Assembly (NCBI RefSeq): GCF_013387495.1
Contig: NZ_JABZEE010000004.1
Location: forward strand, 62,001 to 126,000
Length of the DNA: 64,000 bases
Reading direction: 5' to 3'
Origin: Streptomyces sp. PKU-EA00015
GTDB lineage: Bacteria > Actinomycetota > Actinomycetes > Streptomycetales > Streptomycetaceae
Position numbers and translations under genes: made by a program. How positions within the stretch are numbered: position 1 is the stretch's first letter; every line of letters begins with the position of its first letter. The notes beneath the pieces were generated by a model that worked only from the letters and a program-made list of their open reading frames with translations, did no database searches and was not told the DNA's origin. This document shows, one piece after another, positions 36,699 through 46,183 of the stretch.

Positions 36699-37828
36699 TG
36701 TCGCGCCTGACCCACCGCCGCCGTGGGGCCCACGGGCACCCGCCCCCCGCCGCCGCACCGCGCGGCGACGCGGACCCCACGGCCGCGGCAACCCGGCCCG
36801 ACCGGCCCGGCGACGACGGCACGCGCCCCGCCGCCGAGGGCACGCGCCCCGGCGCCGAGGGGACGCAGGAGACCGGGCCGAGCGCTCCCGATACGCCCAC
36901 CCAGCTGCCGAAGCGCTCCTGGGGGCAAGTGCTGCGCCGGACGCTGAAGGAGTTCAAGGACGACGAACTCGCGGACCGCGCGGCGGCACTGACCTATTAC
37001 GGGGTGCTCGCCCTCTTCCCGGCCCTTCTCGTCCTCGTCTCCCTGCTCGGGATCGCCGGAGCGAGCGCCACGCAGAAGGTTGTGGACAACCTGCAGCAGC
37101 TCGCTCCGGGTGCCGCCCGCGACGTGATCACCAACGCGGTCACACAACTGCAGGGCAGCGGCGGCACCGGGTCGGTGCTGGCCGTCGTCGGTCTGCTGGG
37201 AGCCCTCTGGTCCGCCTCCGGTTACGTGGCCGCCTTCATCCGCTCCTCCAACGCGGTCTACGACATGCCCGAGGGCCGCCCGGCCTGGAAGATCCTTCCC
37301 GTGCGCGTGGGGGTGACGGTCGCACTGATGGTCCTGGCGTGCGTGAGCGCGCTGATCGTGATCCTCAGCGGAGGCATCGCCCGCCAGGTGGGGGCGGCGT
37401 TCGGGATCGGTGACACCGCCATGACGGTGTGGTCGATCGCGAAATGGCCGGTCCTGGTCGTGCTGGTCTCCCTGATGATCGCCCTGCTGTACTGGGCCGC
37501 ACCGAACGCGCGGGGCCGCGGCTTCTTCTGGGTCACCCCCGGCAGCTTCCTCGCCGTGGTGATCTGGATACTCGCCTCGGCGGGCTTCGCCGTCTACGTC
37601 GCCAACTTCGGCTCGTACAACAAGACCTACGGCACCCTCGCCGGGGTGATCGTCTTCCTGGTGTGGCTGTGGATCACCAACCTCGCGATTCTGCTGGGCC
37701 TGGAGTTCGACGCGGAGATGAGCAGGCAACGGGCCATCGCGGGCGGGCATCCGCCCGCCGACGAGCCGTATGTCGAGCCGCGCGACACCCGCAAGTGGAG
37801 CGACGAGGACCGACGGCGCGCGACCTGA
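36698..37828 (+). CDS. YihY/BrkB family inner membrane protein
   Basis: 376 residues. A disordered Pro/Arg-rich N-terminus of about 70 residues leads to KEFKDDELADRAAALTYYGVLALFPALLVLVSLLGI, the typical first block of YihY proteins, and about six transmembrane helices ending at LAGVIVFLVWLWITNLAILLGLEFDAEM. Formerly mislabelled ribonuclease BN, the family probably acts in membrane transport or envelope integrity. I use the ATG at 36698, which overlaps the DUF3618 stop (TGATG) and has GAAGGTGG nine bases upstream. Confidence 0.9.
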   Translation: MSRLTHRRRGAHGHPPPAAAPRGDADPTAAATRPDRPGDDGTRPAAEGTRPGAEGTQETGPSAPDTPTQLPKRSWGQVLRRTLKEFKDDELADRAAALTYYGVLALFPALLVLVSLLGIAGASATQKVVDNLQQLAPGAARDVITNAVTQLQGSGGTGSVLAVVGLLGALWSASGYVAAFIRSSNAVYDMPEGRPAWKILPVRVGVTVALMVLACVSALIVILSGGIARQVGAAFGIGDTAMTVWSIAKWPVLVVLVSLMIALLYWAAPNARGRGFFWVTPGSFLAVVIWILASAGFAVYVANFGSYNKTYGTLAGVIVFLVWLWITNLAILLGLEFDAEMSRQRAIAGGHPPADEPYVEPRDTRKWSDEDRRRAT

Positions 37829-37893
37829 CCGGCCCTGTGCCGCGTGCGACGGCCACCCGTGCCCGCGACGGTACGCCAGCGACGGAGAGTGCC

Positions 37894-38706
37894 ATGAGCA
37901 CCCACCAGGAACAGCACCCCACCCCGGTCGCCATCGTGACGGGCGCCGACTCCGGCATCGGCCGTGCCACCGCCGTCCGTCTCGCCGCGGCCGGCATGGA
38001 CATCGGCATCACCTTCCACACCGACCGCGAAGGCGGCGAGTCGACCGCGGACGAGGTGCGCGCACACGGCCGCAAGGCGGCCGTGGCCCGCATGGACCTG
38101 ACTCGACTGCCCGAGGCCGCCGGGGTGGTGGACGACCTGGCCGAGGAACTCGGCCGCGTGGACGTCCTCGTCAACAACGCCGGAACGGGAACCGCCACTC
38201 CCTTCCTGGAACTCGACCTGGAAACCGTGCGCCAGGTCGTCGACGTCGACCTCATCGGACCGTTCCTGTGCGGTCAGCACGCCGCGCGCCGGATGATCAC
38301 GCAGGGCGACGGCGGCCGGATCGTGAACGTCACCTCCGTCCACGAGCACCAGCCGCGCGTCGGAGCCGCCCCCTACTGCGCCGCCAAGGGCGGACTCGGC
38401 CTGCTGACACAGGTCATGGCGCTCGAACTCGCCGAGCACGGCATCACGGTGAACGCCGTGGCCCCCGGGGAGATCGCGACCCCCATGACCGGCCAGGAGG
38501 ACGCCGACGTGCGGCGGGCCGAACGGCCGGGCATCCCCCTGCGCCGCCCGGGCGACGCCCGCGAGGTGGCGGCGGTCATCGCCTTCCTGGCCGGCCCGGA
38601 CGCGTCCTACGTCACCGGTGCGTCGTGGTCGGTCGACGGCGGGATGCTGCGCATGGGCCCGATGGCCGGCTCCCACCTGCGCGAGGACGACTGGCGGCGG
38701 CCCTGA
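37894..38706 (+). CDS. Short-chain dehydrogenase/reductase, SDR
   Basis: 270 residues of the classical SDR fold. The cofactor motif is IVTGADSGIGRATA (TGxxxGIG), NNAG occurs in VDVLVNNAGTG, and the catalytic triad is visible as Ser in VNVTSVHEH, and Tyr/Lys in APYCAAKGG. VTGASWSVDGGM ends the domain. The lack of a basic residue right after the TGxxxGIG loop does not decide NAD or NADP. GACGGAGAG lies before the ATG at 37894. It follows the YihY gene by 65 bases and may share its transcript. Substrate unknown. Confidence 0.9.
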   Translation: MSTHQEQHPTPVAIVTGADSGIGRATAVRLAAAGMDIGITFHTDREGGESTADEVRAHGRKAAVARMDLTRLPEAAGVVDDLAEELGRVDVLVNNAGTGTATPFLELDLETVRQVVDVDLIGPFLCGQHAARRMITQGDGGRIVNVTSVHEHQPRVGAAPYCAAKGGLGLLTQVMALELAEHGITVNAVAPGEIATPMTGQEDADVRRAERPGIPLRRPGDAREVAAVIAFLAGPDASYVTGASWSVDGGMLRMGPMAGSHLREDDWRRP

Positions 38707-38747
38707 ACCCGTCCGGTGCACGAGGCCGTGTGCGCCGCGCGGGAGCG

Positions 38748-40619
38748 TCAGGCGTCCCGCACCTCGTCGGAGGCGTTGCGCACCGGCGTGTGCTCGACAC
38801 GGGAACCCGGCGCCGCCCGGTTGTCGGCGGCGGGACTGTGCGCGGGGCGCGCCGGCAGCGGCTCCTCGTCGCCCGCCCCCTCTCCCGCGGCCGGCAGGCG
38901 CAGGGCGAGCAGGGCGACGTCGTCGCCGCTCGGTTCGATGCGGTCGAGCAACTCGTCGCAGAAGTCCTCCACATCGAGGTGCGCGAGCGTGGAGGCGTGC
39001 CGCCGCAGCAGCGCGAGTCCGGTGTCGATGGGCCGCGAGCGGCTCTCGACCAGCCCGTCGGTGTAGAGCAACAGGGTGGACAGCGGCGGGAGTTCCACGC
39101 GCGCGTCGGGCCAGCCGAGGCCGAGGTGCAGTGCGGAACTCATCCCCAGCAGCGGCCCGTGGCCCTCCTCGAGGAAACGGGCCCGGCCGTCGGCGGTCAC
39201 CAGCAACGGCGGCGGGTGCCCCGCGTTGACCCAGTGCATCCGCCACGGCCCGCCCGACGACCCCTCGATGCGGGCGAAGATCGCCGTGGCCATCGGGGCG
39301 TCACTGGTGTGGGTCATGGCCTCGTCCAGTCGGCGCATGATGAGGCTGGGCGGCTCCTGCCGGTCCCAGGCCAGGGCGCGCAGCATGTTGCGGACCTCGG
39401 CCATGTGCGCGGCCGCCTTGAGGTCGTGCCCGGCGACGTCGCCGATGACCATCGTGGTCACGCCGTCGGCGAGGAGGAACGAGTCGTACCAGTCGCCGCC
39501 GATCTCCGCGGCGCTCTGCGCCGGCCAGTAGCGGGCCGCCATCCGCAGGCGGTTGATCTGCGGCAGCGGGGTGAGCAGTTGACGCTGCATGGTCTCGGCG
39601 ACATGGCGCTGCTGGTCGAACAGGAGGGCGTTGTCCATGACCAGCCCGGCCCTGCGGCCGATGTCGGCCAGCACCATCAGATCCGCTTCCGTGTACGCCG
39701 GTGAGCCGGCGGTCCGGGCGACGGTGAGCGCACCGTAGACCTTGCGGCGCGAGTACAGCGGCACGACGGCGGCCGAGTGGCCGCCGAGGCGGTGGAAAAG
39801 CTCACGGTGGGCCCGCCCGAAGGCGGAGTCCGGTTCGCCGCTCAGATCGCCGGCGTCGAGGAGAACGTACTCCGCGTGGCGCAGGACCCGCGTCAGAGCC
39901 CCGGCCGACGTCTGCGGCAGCGGCGGCAGGGGGCCCTCCAGGGAGCGCGCGCTCTCGGGGTCGTGCCGGCTGTGGACGGCGAGGCGCCGCGCCACCTGGG
40001 TCTCTTCGCCGGTGAGCAGGTCGGCCGCTGCCCAGTCGCCGAGTTCGGGCACGATCAGTCGTACGAGCCGGTGCAGCATCTCGTCGAAGTCCAGCGTGGA
40101 GATGAGCACGGTCGAGATGCCTGCCACGGTGCTCAGCCGGCCCGTCAGCTCCTCCAGCGCGGCCAGATGCGCCGCGGTCCGTTCGGCCGCCTCCCTGTGG
40201 AGGGTGAAGTCGTGGAAGACGATCACGGCACCGTCCACCCGGTCCTCGTGCATCAGGGCGGTCGCCGCCCAGATGATCGGTGTCACCGTGCCGTCCGCGC
40301 GGAGGTAGTGGTCGTCGCTCCCCTCGGCCGGCCGGCCGTCGGCCAGCACGTCGAGGATCCGGCACGTCTCACGGGGGGTAGGCCTGCCGTCGGCGTCGCG
40401 GTGGAGCAGGTCGTGCAGGTCGTGCCCGACCGTCTCCTCCTCGGAGCGCCCCACGATCCGCTCTGCCCAGGGGTTGGCCGCCGTGATGCGGCCCTCGGCG
40501 TCCGTGACGTAGATCCCCGCGCCCAGGGCGTCGAACACCGCCTTGAGGAACGAGGGCGCCGGAAGCCGGTCCGGGCTGTTCATCGCCCTGCCGGTGCCGT
40601 CGGCGGGTGTGAATTGCAC
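38748..40619 (-). CDS. PAS-GAF-SpoIIE serine phosphatase
   Basis: 623 residues. PAS domain (about 22-140; VFDALGAGIYVTDAEGRITAANPWAERIVGRS), GAF (about 155-325), then SpoIIE (about 350-575) with IGGDWYDSFLLADG, VIGDVAGHD, LLLYTDGLVE and SGDDVALLAL, all metal motifs intact. There is no HATPase domain, unlike three others in this window; the tail after about 580 is disordered. It is cytoplasmic. The start is uncertain: GTG at 40619 or ATG at 40583, neither with a strong ribosome site. It converges on the SDR gene. Confidence 0.9.
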   Translation of the reverse strand: MQFTPADGTGRAMNSPDRLPAPSFLKAVFDALGAGIYVTDAEGRITAANPWAERIVGRSEEETVGHDLHDLLHRDADGRPTPRETCRILDVLADGRPAEGSDDHYLRADGTVTPIIWAATALMHEDRVDGAVIVFHDFTLHREAAERTAAHLAALEELTGRLSTVAGISTVLISTLDFDEMLHRLVRLIVPELGDWAAADLLTGEETQVARRLAVHSRHDPESARSLEGPLPPLPQTSAGALTRVLRHAEYVLLDAGDLSGEPDSAFGRAHRELFHRLGGHSAAVVPLYSRRKVYGALTVARTAGSPAYTEADLMVLADIGRRAGLVMDNALLFDQQRHVAETMQRQLLTPLPQINRLRMAARYWPAQSAAEIGGDWYDSFLLADGVTTMVIGDVAGHDLKAAAHMAEVRNMLRALAWDRQEPPSLIMRRLDEAMTHTSDAPMATAIFARIEGSSGGPWRMHWVNAGHPPPLLVTADGRARFLEEGHGPLLGMSSALHLGLGWPDARVELPPLSTLLLYTDGLVESRSRPIDTGLALLRRHASTLAHLDVEDFCDELLDRIEPSGDDVALLALRLPAAGEGAGDEEPLPARPAHSPAADNRAAPGSRVEHTPVRNASDEVRDA

Positions 40620-40732
40620 GCGTCACCGCTTTCGGTGCCCGTCGCCGGGCGGCTTGCAGGCTGACGTCTCCATGCTTCACCGGAGCACCTCGTTGTGCAT
40701 GTCCAGTGCCTGCGGACGGACCGGCGCTCCGC

Positions 40733-42685
40733 TCAGTGCGCCCGAACGGGCGCACGAAGGTGGTGCCCGCCGGTGTCCGGGCAGGGACCGGCCGTGCCGT
40801 CCCGAGCCAGCGCCTCCAGACCGCTGTGCCGCAGGTGTGCGGCCAGCACCTGTGCCGACCGTCCGACGGCCTCTTCGAGATCGCGCGCCTGGTCCAGGGT
40901 GTCGGCCGCGGCCGACAGGGCACGGGCCAGCCGGTGGACGGCGGCGGCCGGCGGGCGCGATCCGTAGGCCAGGTGGACCGCGTACGCCGTGGTCGCGTCC
41001 ACGATGCGTTCCGTGGTCGTGAGCAGTGGCTGCCAGTCGCAGCCGGGGACCCCGCGCGGCGGGAGTTCGGCGGACGCGGTGCCGGCGGCCGAGCGGGCCC
41101 CGGCCAGCGCCGTGTACGCGGCGCGCCGCAGCACCGGACGCTGCCCGGCGGGCTGCCCGGGGACGGTGGCCAGTACATGGCGCAGGTAACGCTCGGTGCG
41201 GCGCACCGCCGCGGCGGTGCGGTGGCGTACGCGCCGGCGGGGATCTCCCAGACGGGGCAGATGGCCGACCAGCAGCACGATGCCGCAGGCGATGGACGTG
41301 TCGAGCAGCCGCAGCCCGGCGACCTCGGTGTCCCCGCCGACGTGCACGAACGACAGGACCAGCACGGTCACGACCGAGGTCTGGAAGGCGAAGTGCCGGG
41401 TGGCCACGGGCAGCAGAGCGCCGGCGAACCCCGCGGTGGCCACGGGCCACCACACTCCGGCGAAGACGGACGAGGCGGCGCCGAACGCCGCCACCCCGGC
41501 CGCCGTTCCGGCGAAACGGTTCACCGTACGGGAGAACAGCGGGCCGAGATCGGGCTTGACCAGGAACGCGGCGGTCGCGGGCAGCCAGTACCAGTGATCG
41601 GCGCGCAGGGCGAGCGCCACGGCGGCGCTCGCGGTGACGCACAGGGCCACCCGCAGTCCGTAGTCCCGCCCGGCGGGCCCGAGCACACGGCGCCGGTACC
41701 CGCGCCCCGGCCGTACCGGCGTGCGGGCAGGAAGCCCGGGCGCCGGTCCGGCGCCCGCGACGGCCACGGCCGTGTCCAGGAGCGCCTGGTGGAACGCCGC
41801 ACACGCCGGGGTGACCGAGGCGGGCGCGGGCAGGACGCCCGGCCGGCCGGCCGTGCGCACGGCCCGCGCCAGCCGCCGGGGGCCTTCGCAGATCCGCACG
41901 GGCAGCGGCCGGCGCTCCCACAGCAGGGCCACGGCGGCCTCGCAGAGCGCGGTGGCCGCGGCGAACCCCTCGAGAAGCGCGGCCCCGTCGCGGCGGCGCC
42001 CCACACGCAGCCGCCGCAGCAGGAGCACTTCCTCGTCGGCACGGTCGAGCGCGGCGGTGAGCTGCCGTCGCGCTGCCTCCGCCCCCGGACGCCCCACTTC
42101 GGCGAGCGCGTCGGCCAGCGCGTCGAACACGGCTGCCACCGCCTCGCGCTCGCCGCTCAGCGGCCCGGTGGCCGAGCGCCCGCGTGACGACAGCAGGAGA
42201 CGCAGCAACAGCAGCCAGCCCGCGCCGCCGAGGAAGTACAGGGCCTTGGCCCCCGGCGTCCCCGGCAGAGGCATGCCGAGACCGACGATCGCGGCGACCA
42301 GCATCTGCATCCCCGCGGCCGAACTGACGGGGCCGGCCGCGCTGACCGCGCCCGAGACCAGCGAGACCGCGCACACCACGGGCACGGCCCACCAGCCGGA
42401 ACCGAGCGGCGCGAGCCCCGAGCCGAGGAGCATCCCGAACGCCCCGGCCAGCGCGGGCAGACCGATGTGGACCACGCCCCTGCGCCGCGTTCCGGGGCGG
42501 TCGTTGACCCCGGCGAGCATCGCGCCGAGGGCGGCGGGGACGGCCAGGTGCGCACGGCCCGTGGCGAGACCCGCGGCGAGCAGCGGTCCGCAGGCGATCG
42601 CGCCGCGCACGACGGCGGCCCACGGTATGGGCAGCCGCTGCCGCTGGAAGAGATGGGCGAGCCAGGGAGGAGCGTCGAGCAGCAT
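40733..42685 (-). CDS. FUSC family membrane transporter
   Basis: 650 residues with two membrane bundles (about 20-160 and 330-455), each of several helices, separated and followed by cytoplasmic helical domains. VVHIGLPALAGAFGMLLGSGLAPL and the second-half block DHWYWLPATAAFLVKPDLGPLFSRTVNRFAGTAAGV are typical of FUSC (fusaric-acid-resistance/aromatic acid exporter) proteins. It probably exports an aromatic or other weak acid. The ATG at 42685 is the first one before the membrane helices. No partner membrane-fusion gene is adjacent. Confidence 0.87.
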   Translation of the reverse strand: MLLDAPPWLAHLFQRQRLPIPWAAVVRGAIACGPLLAAGLATGRAHLAVPAALGAMLAGVNDRPGTRRRGVVHIGLPALAGAFGMLLGSGLAPLGSGWWAVPVVCAVSLVSGAVSAAGPVSSAAGMQMLVAAIVGLGMPLPGTPGAKALYFLGGAGWLLLLRLLLSSRGRSATGPLSGEREAVAAVFDALADALAEVGRPGAEAARRQLTAALDRADEEVLLLRRLRVGRRRDGAALLEGFAAATALCEAAVALLWERRPLPVRICEGPRRLARAVRTAGRPGVLPAPASVTPACAAFHQALLDTAVAVAGAGPAPGLPARTPVRPGRGYRRRVLGPAGRDYGLRVALCVTASAAVALALRADHWYWLPATAAFLVKPDLGPLFSRTVNRFAGTAAGVAAFGAASSVFAGVWWPVATAGFAGALLPVATRHFAFQTSVVTVLVLSFVHVGGDTEVAGLRLLDTSIACGIVLLVGHLPRLGDPRRRVRHRTAAAVRRTERYLRHVLATVPGQPAGQRPVLRRAAYTALAGARSAAGTASAELPPRGVPGCDWQPLLTTTERIVDATTAYAVHLAYGSRPPAAAVHRLARALSAAADTLDQARDLEEAVGRSAQVLAAHLRHSGLEALARDGTAGPCPDTGGHHLRAPVRAH

Positions 42686-42889
42686 GGGCCTCGTTCGAAG
42701 GTGCGGGAGGGGCCCGTGGGACGGCGTCGGCCGACGGTGTGTCGCCGACGAGCGTAAACACGGCGCCCGCACAGGGCGGCTACGGCCGCGTTGCCGCCGT
42801 GTGAACCCGTCGCCGTGCAGCGTGTCCGCTCGCGTGCACCGGGAAACCGGAGCGCCTTCCCGTCCGCGGCGTGACAGGATGCCGGTCCG

Positions 42890-43705
42890 ATGACGGACAC
42901 GACGCACTGCGTGCGATGCGGCGGAACGGTCGCCCCCGACGGATGGTGCTGGGACTGCGGCGCACAGCAGCCTGCGTTCCGCGCCCATGTGGAGATCACG
43001 GTGGCGGGTGTCGCGGCCGGGGTCAGCGACCGGGGCAGCCGTCGCGGCGTCAACGCGGACGCGATGGCGCTGGCGACGACGGGCGCCTGGACCGTCGCCG
43101 CCGTGGCCGACGGTGTCTCCATGGCGCCGCGCGCGGAGCGCGCCGCTCGCGTGGCCGCCGAGGCGGGCGTGACAGCGCTGGCCGCGCTGCTGCGGGCGGG
43201 CACCCTGCCGGAAACCGCCCTCGCGGACGCCGCCCGCCGCGCCCATCACGCCGTCACCGCGCTGGCCGAGTCGCCGGACACCGCCCCCGCCTGCACGTTC
43301 GTCGCGGGAGCCGTCGGCCCGGAGGGCATCTGGAGCACCGGCGTCGGCGACAGCCGTGCCTACTGGCTGCCCGACGAGGGTCCGGGCATGGCGCTGACCG
43401 AGGACGACACCGGCGAACACGAGGCGCTCTCCGCCTGGTTGGGGGCCGGCGCCGACGAACCGTCACCGTACGTCCGCAGCCACCGGCCCCGGGGGCCGGG
43501 CCGCCTTCTGCTCTGCACCGACGGCCTGTGGCGCTGCCTGCCCGGAGCGGGGGACCTGCGGGCGGCGCCGGCCCGCCGCCCGCGCGCGTCGGACTCCGGC
43601 GACGAACTCCTGGACGACGCGCGCTTCCTGGTCCGCCGCGCCCTCGACGCGGGCGGCCACGACGACATCACGGCACTCCTCGTCCGTCACGGCGGGGCTG
43701 CCTAG
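42890..43705 (+). CDS. PP2C serine/threonine phosphatase with N-terminal zinc ribbon
   Basis: 271 residues. A tiny zinc ribbon (C7, C10, C20, C23) precedes a PPM/PP2C domain: SDRGSRRGVNADAM, VAAVADGVSMAP, GVGDSRAYWLPDE, LLLCTDGLWRCLP and GGHDDITALLV. Where eukaryotic-type enzymes have N-E-D, this one has N55-A56-D57, so the glutamate is absent but the metal-binding Asp remains. It probably opposes Hanks-type Ser/Thr kinases, perhaps with an FHA partner, though none is present here. The ribbon may recruit a partner protein. Confidence 0.88.
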   Translation: MTDTTHCVRCGGTVAPDGWCWDCGAQQPAFRAHVEITVAGVAAGVSDRGSRRGVNADAMALATTGAWTVAAVADGVSMAPRAERAARVAAEAGVTALAALLRAGTLPETALADAARRAHHAVTALAESPDTAPACTFVAGAVGPEGIWSTGVGDSRAYWLPDEGPGMALTEDDTGEHEALSAWLGAGADEPSPYVRSHRPRGPGRLLLCTDGLWRCLPGAGDLRAAPARRPRASDSGDELLDDARFLVRRALDAGGHDDITALLVRHGGAA

Positions 43706-43854
43706 CCGCCCGTGTCCGGCGGTGTCCGCACCGTCATGTCCCGGCGTACGCCGGGAGAGGCCCGGCAGCCGTGCGGCAGCGCCTGGACGGCCGTGCACAG
43801 GCCCGCGATCACGGTGCCCGCAACGACAACATCGGTGATCCACCGCCCGCCGCC

Positions 43855-44034
43855 GGCCCGACCTGTCTGTACGCCGCGTACGACCCTGTCTCGGGACGCT
43901 GCGCGCCGGCCACGGCCCCTCACCCCGAGCCCGTCCTCGTCCGTCCCGACTCATCGGCCGTGCTCCTCGACGTGCCGGCGGGACCGCCGCTGGGCGTGAC
44001 GATCCGGGCCGAGCGGACCCTGCCGGACGCATGA
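43855..44034 (+). pseudogene. SpoIIE phosphatase remnant
   Basis: One frame reads GPTCLYAAYDPVSGRCAPATAPHPEPVLVRPDSSAVLLDVPAGPPLGV, nearly identical in pattern to the core of the intact SpoIIE proteins in this window (ATCLYAVYDPVSRRC, AGHLPPAIV, PAGPPLG). The metal motifs before it (GGDW, GDVxGH) and after it (TDGL, DD) are absent, and the glycine of AGHPPP is proline. Only about 60 codons survive, in the gap between two phosphatase genes. Confidence 0.72.
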
Positions 44035-44125
44035 CGGCCACCGTGCCGCGGCCGCCCGAGAACATGCCCGTCGCCCGAGCAGTGCGCAGAATGGGCATGC
44101 GGGCTGCCGTCGGAAAGGTTGTGGC

Positions 44126-46183
44126 ATGGGCAGAGCCGACCCCTCAGAGCTCGTGCGCCACGTGCTGCGTGTCCTGCGCTGCCGTGAACCACAGGCCATG
44201 GTCGATGCCCTGACCGCCGCGGGCGAAGGGCTCTGGAGTCTCCCGGCCGGACACACACGGCTGTACGTCGGACGGGGGACCTTCCTCGACGTGTTCCCCG
44301 ACCCGCCCGGCGACGAAGCAGTCGAAGAGGCCGCGCGCGAGGTGGTGCACACCGGACGGCCCAGGACGGTCCACGGTACGGCCGGCCGGACGTCGGTTCT
44401 CCCGCTGGCGACGGACGGGCAGGTGCTCGGTGCGCTCGCCGTGGGCACGGAGGACGGGGCCGGGCCGGACGGCGACCGGCCGGACCCCGGCCTCTGGTCC
44501 CTGCTCGCCGAGGGGTGCGCCCTCGCGCTCAGGGCCCGCGCCGAGGCGGGGCTCCTCGCCTCGGCGATGGACGCGGCGGAGGCGGGCGTCTTCGCCTGGG
44601 ACTTCGCCGCGGACGACGTCTACTGGGACGACCGCGCGTGCGCCATCTACGGCGTCGACCCGGCCGAGTTCGACGGCAGGGGCGAGACGTTCTTCGCCCT
44701 GCTGCATCCCGAGGACGTGCCGGTGCTGCAGGCCGCGATCGCCCAGGTCACCGAGGCCGCCGTCGCCGCGGCCGAGTCCGGTGACCTGGCCGGTTCCGAC
44801 CGGTACCACCTGGCCTACCGGGTCGTCCACCGCGACGGCAGCGTGCACCATCTGGCCGAATGCGGCCGCGTCCTGGTCGACCACACGGGCCGCCCGTCCC
44901 GGGCGCTCGGGTTCGTCTACGAGACCGGGGCCGGCTCCGCCGCGTCGTCCGCCGCCCAGGTCTCGCCGGACACCTCCCGCGACGCCTTCCTGTTCACGCT
45001 CACCCGTGCCCTGTCCAAGGCGGTCACGGTGCGCGACGTCACCCAGGTCATGACGGATCTGGCGCGCCCCGCCCTCGGCGCCGAGAACCTGGTCCTCGGC
45101 ATCGCTGAGGATGGCCGCCTGGACATCGTGGGGGAGACCCGTGTCGCTCCCGCACTGGAGCGCCTGCGCGGACCGGCCCACGCGATGATGGCCTTCGCGG
45201 CGACCCAGGACGAGCCGCTGTTCATCGAGGACCTCACGCAGCACTCCCTGCCGCACATCCCCGGCCTCGGCGTCGCCGGTCCGCTGCCGCCGAGGTCCTG
45301 GGTGGTGCTGTCCCTCGGATCGGCCGACCACGTCACCGGGGCGTGCCTCATCGCCTTCGCCGGACCTCGCCACTTCGACGCCGGCGAACGCACCTTCTAC
45401 ACGGCGGTCGCCGTCATCCTCAGCCAGAGCCTGGAGCGCGCGCAGCTGTTCGACGACGAGCACCAGCGCGCCACCGACCTGCAGGAGGCCATGCTCCCGC
45501 GCCACCTGCCCACGCTCTCCGCGCTCAGCGTGCAGTCCCGCTACCTTCCCGGAACCCGCGGCATGCACATCGGCGGGGACTGGTACGACGTCCTGCCCCT
45601 CAGCGACGGATCCGCGGCCCTGGTGATCGGTGACGTCCAGGGCCACGACGCCCATGCCTCCGCCGTCATGGGGCAGTTGCGCGTCGCTCTGCGGACCTGT
45701 GCCGAAGCGGGCCTCGCCCCCGGAACGATCCTGTCCCGGGTCAACCGCGTGCTGTGCGACCTGGAAACCGATCGGTTCGCCACCTGCGCCTACCTCGTCC
45801 TCGACCCCGTCGACGGCACGCTGAACGGCGCCCGGGCCGGACACCCCCATCCGATGCGTGTGCGCCCGGGCGACGTCGACGAGATCCGTCTCGCGGGGGG
45901 TCCGCCCCTCGGCGTGGACCCGCGGGCCCACTACCCGACGACGGCGGCGACGCTCGGCGCCGACGAGGCCCTGGTGCTGTTCACCGACGGACTCGTCGAG
46001 CGCCGGGACGCCGACATCGACACGTGCGTGCGCCGCATGGCCGACGACATCCGGGGCTGGCTGCGGACGACGGCCCGCGGCGGCGACATGGATCTCGCGG
46101 CCCTGGCGGAGTTCCTCACCGGCCAGGACGACCCGGGCCGCATCGACGACGTCGCCCTGCTCGCCGTCCGGCGGACCGCCTAA
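44126..46183 (+). CDS. GAF-PAS-GAF-SpoIIE serine phosphatase
   Basis: 685 residues. GAF-like domain (about 20-130), PAS (about 145-265; MDAAEAGVFAWDFAADDVYWDD and LAYRVVHRDGSVHHLAECGRVL), second GAF (about 285-445), then SpoIIE (about 465-680) with IGGDWYDVLPL, VIGDVQGHDAHA, LVLFTDGLVE and DDVALLAV; the catalytic motifs are complete. No HATPase domain. It has the make-up of a cytoplasmic redox- or ligand-responsive regulator of an anti-anti-sigma factor. Its stop overlaps that of the convergent PNPOx-like gene by four bases. Confidence 0.9.
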   Translation: MGRADPSELVRHVLRVLRCREPQAMVDALTAAGEGLWSLPAGHTRLYVGRGTFLDVFPDPPGDEAVEEAAREVVHTGRPRTVHGTAGRTSVLPLATDGQVLGALAVGTEDGAGPDGDRPDPGLWSLLAEGCALALRARAEAGLLASAMDAAEAGVFAWDFAADDVYWDDRACAIYGVDPAEFDGRGETFFALLHPEDVPVLQAAIAQVTEAAVAAAESGDLAGSDRYHLAYRVVHRDGSVHHLAECGRVLVDHTGRPSRALGFVYETGAGSAASSAAQVSPDTSRDAFLFTLTRALSKAVTVRDVTQVMTDLARPALGAENLVLGIAEDGRLDIVGETRVAPALERLRGPAHAMMAFAATQDEPLFIEDLTQHSLPHIPGLGVAGPLPPRSWVVLSLGSADHVTGACLIAFAGPRHFDAGERTFYTAVAVILSQSLERAQLFDDEHQRATDLQEAMLPRHLPTLSALSVQSRYLPGTRGMHIGGDWYDVLPLSDGSAALVIGDVQGHDAHASAVMGQLRVALRTCAEAGLAPGTILSRVNRVLCDLETDRFATCAYLVLDPVDGTLNGARAGHPHPMRVRPGDVDEIRLAGGPPLGVDPRAHYPTTAATLGADEALVLFTDGLVERRDADIDTCVRRMADDIRGWLRTTARGGDMDLAALAEFLTGQDDPGRIDDVALLAVRRTA

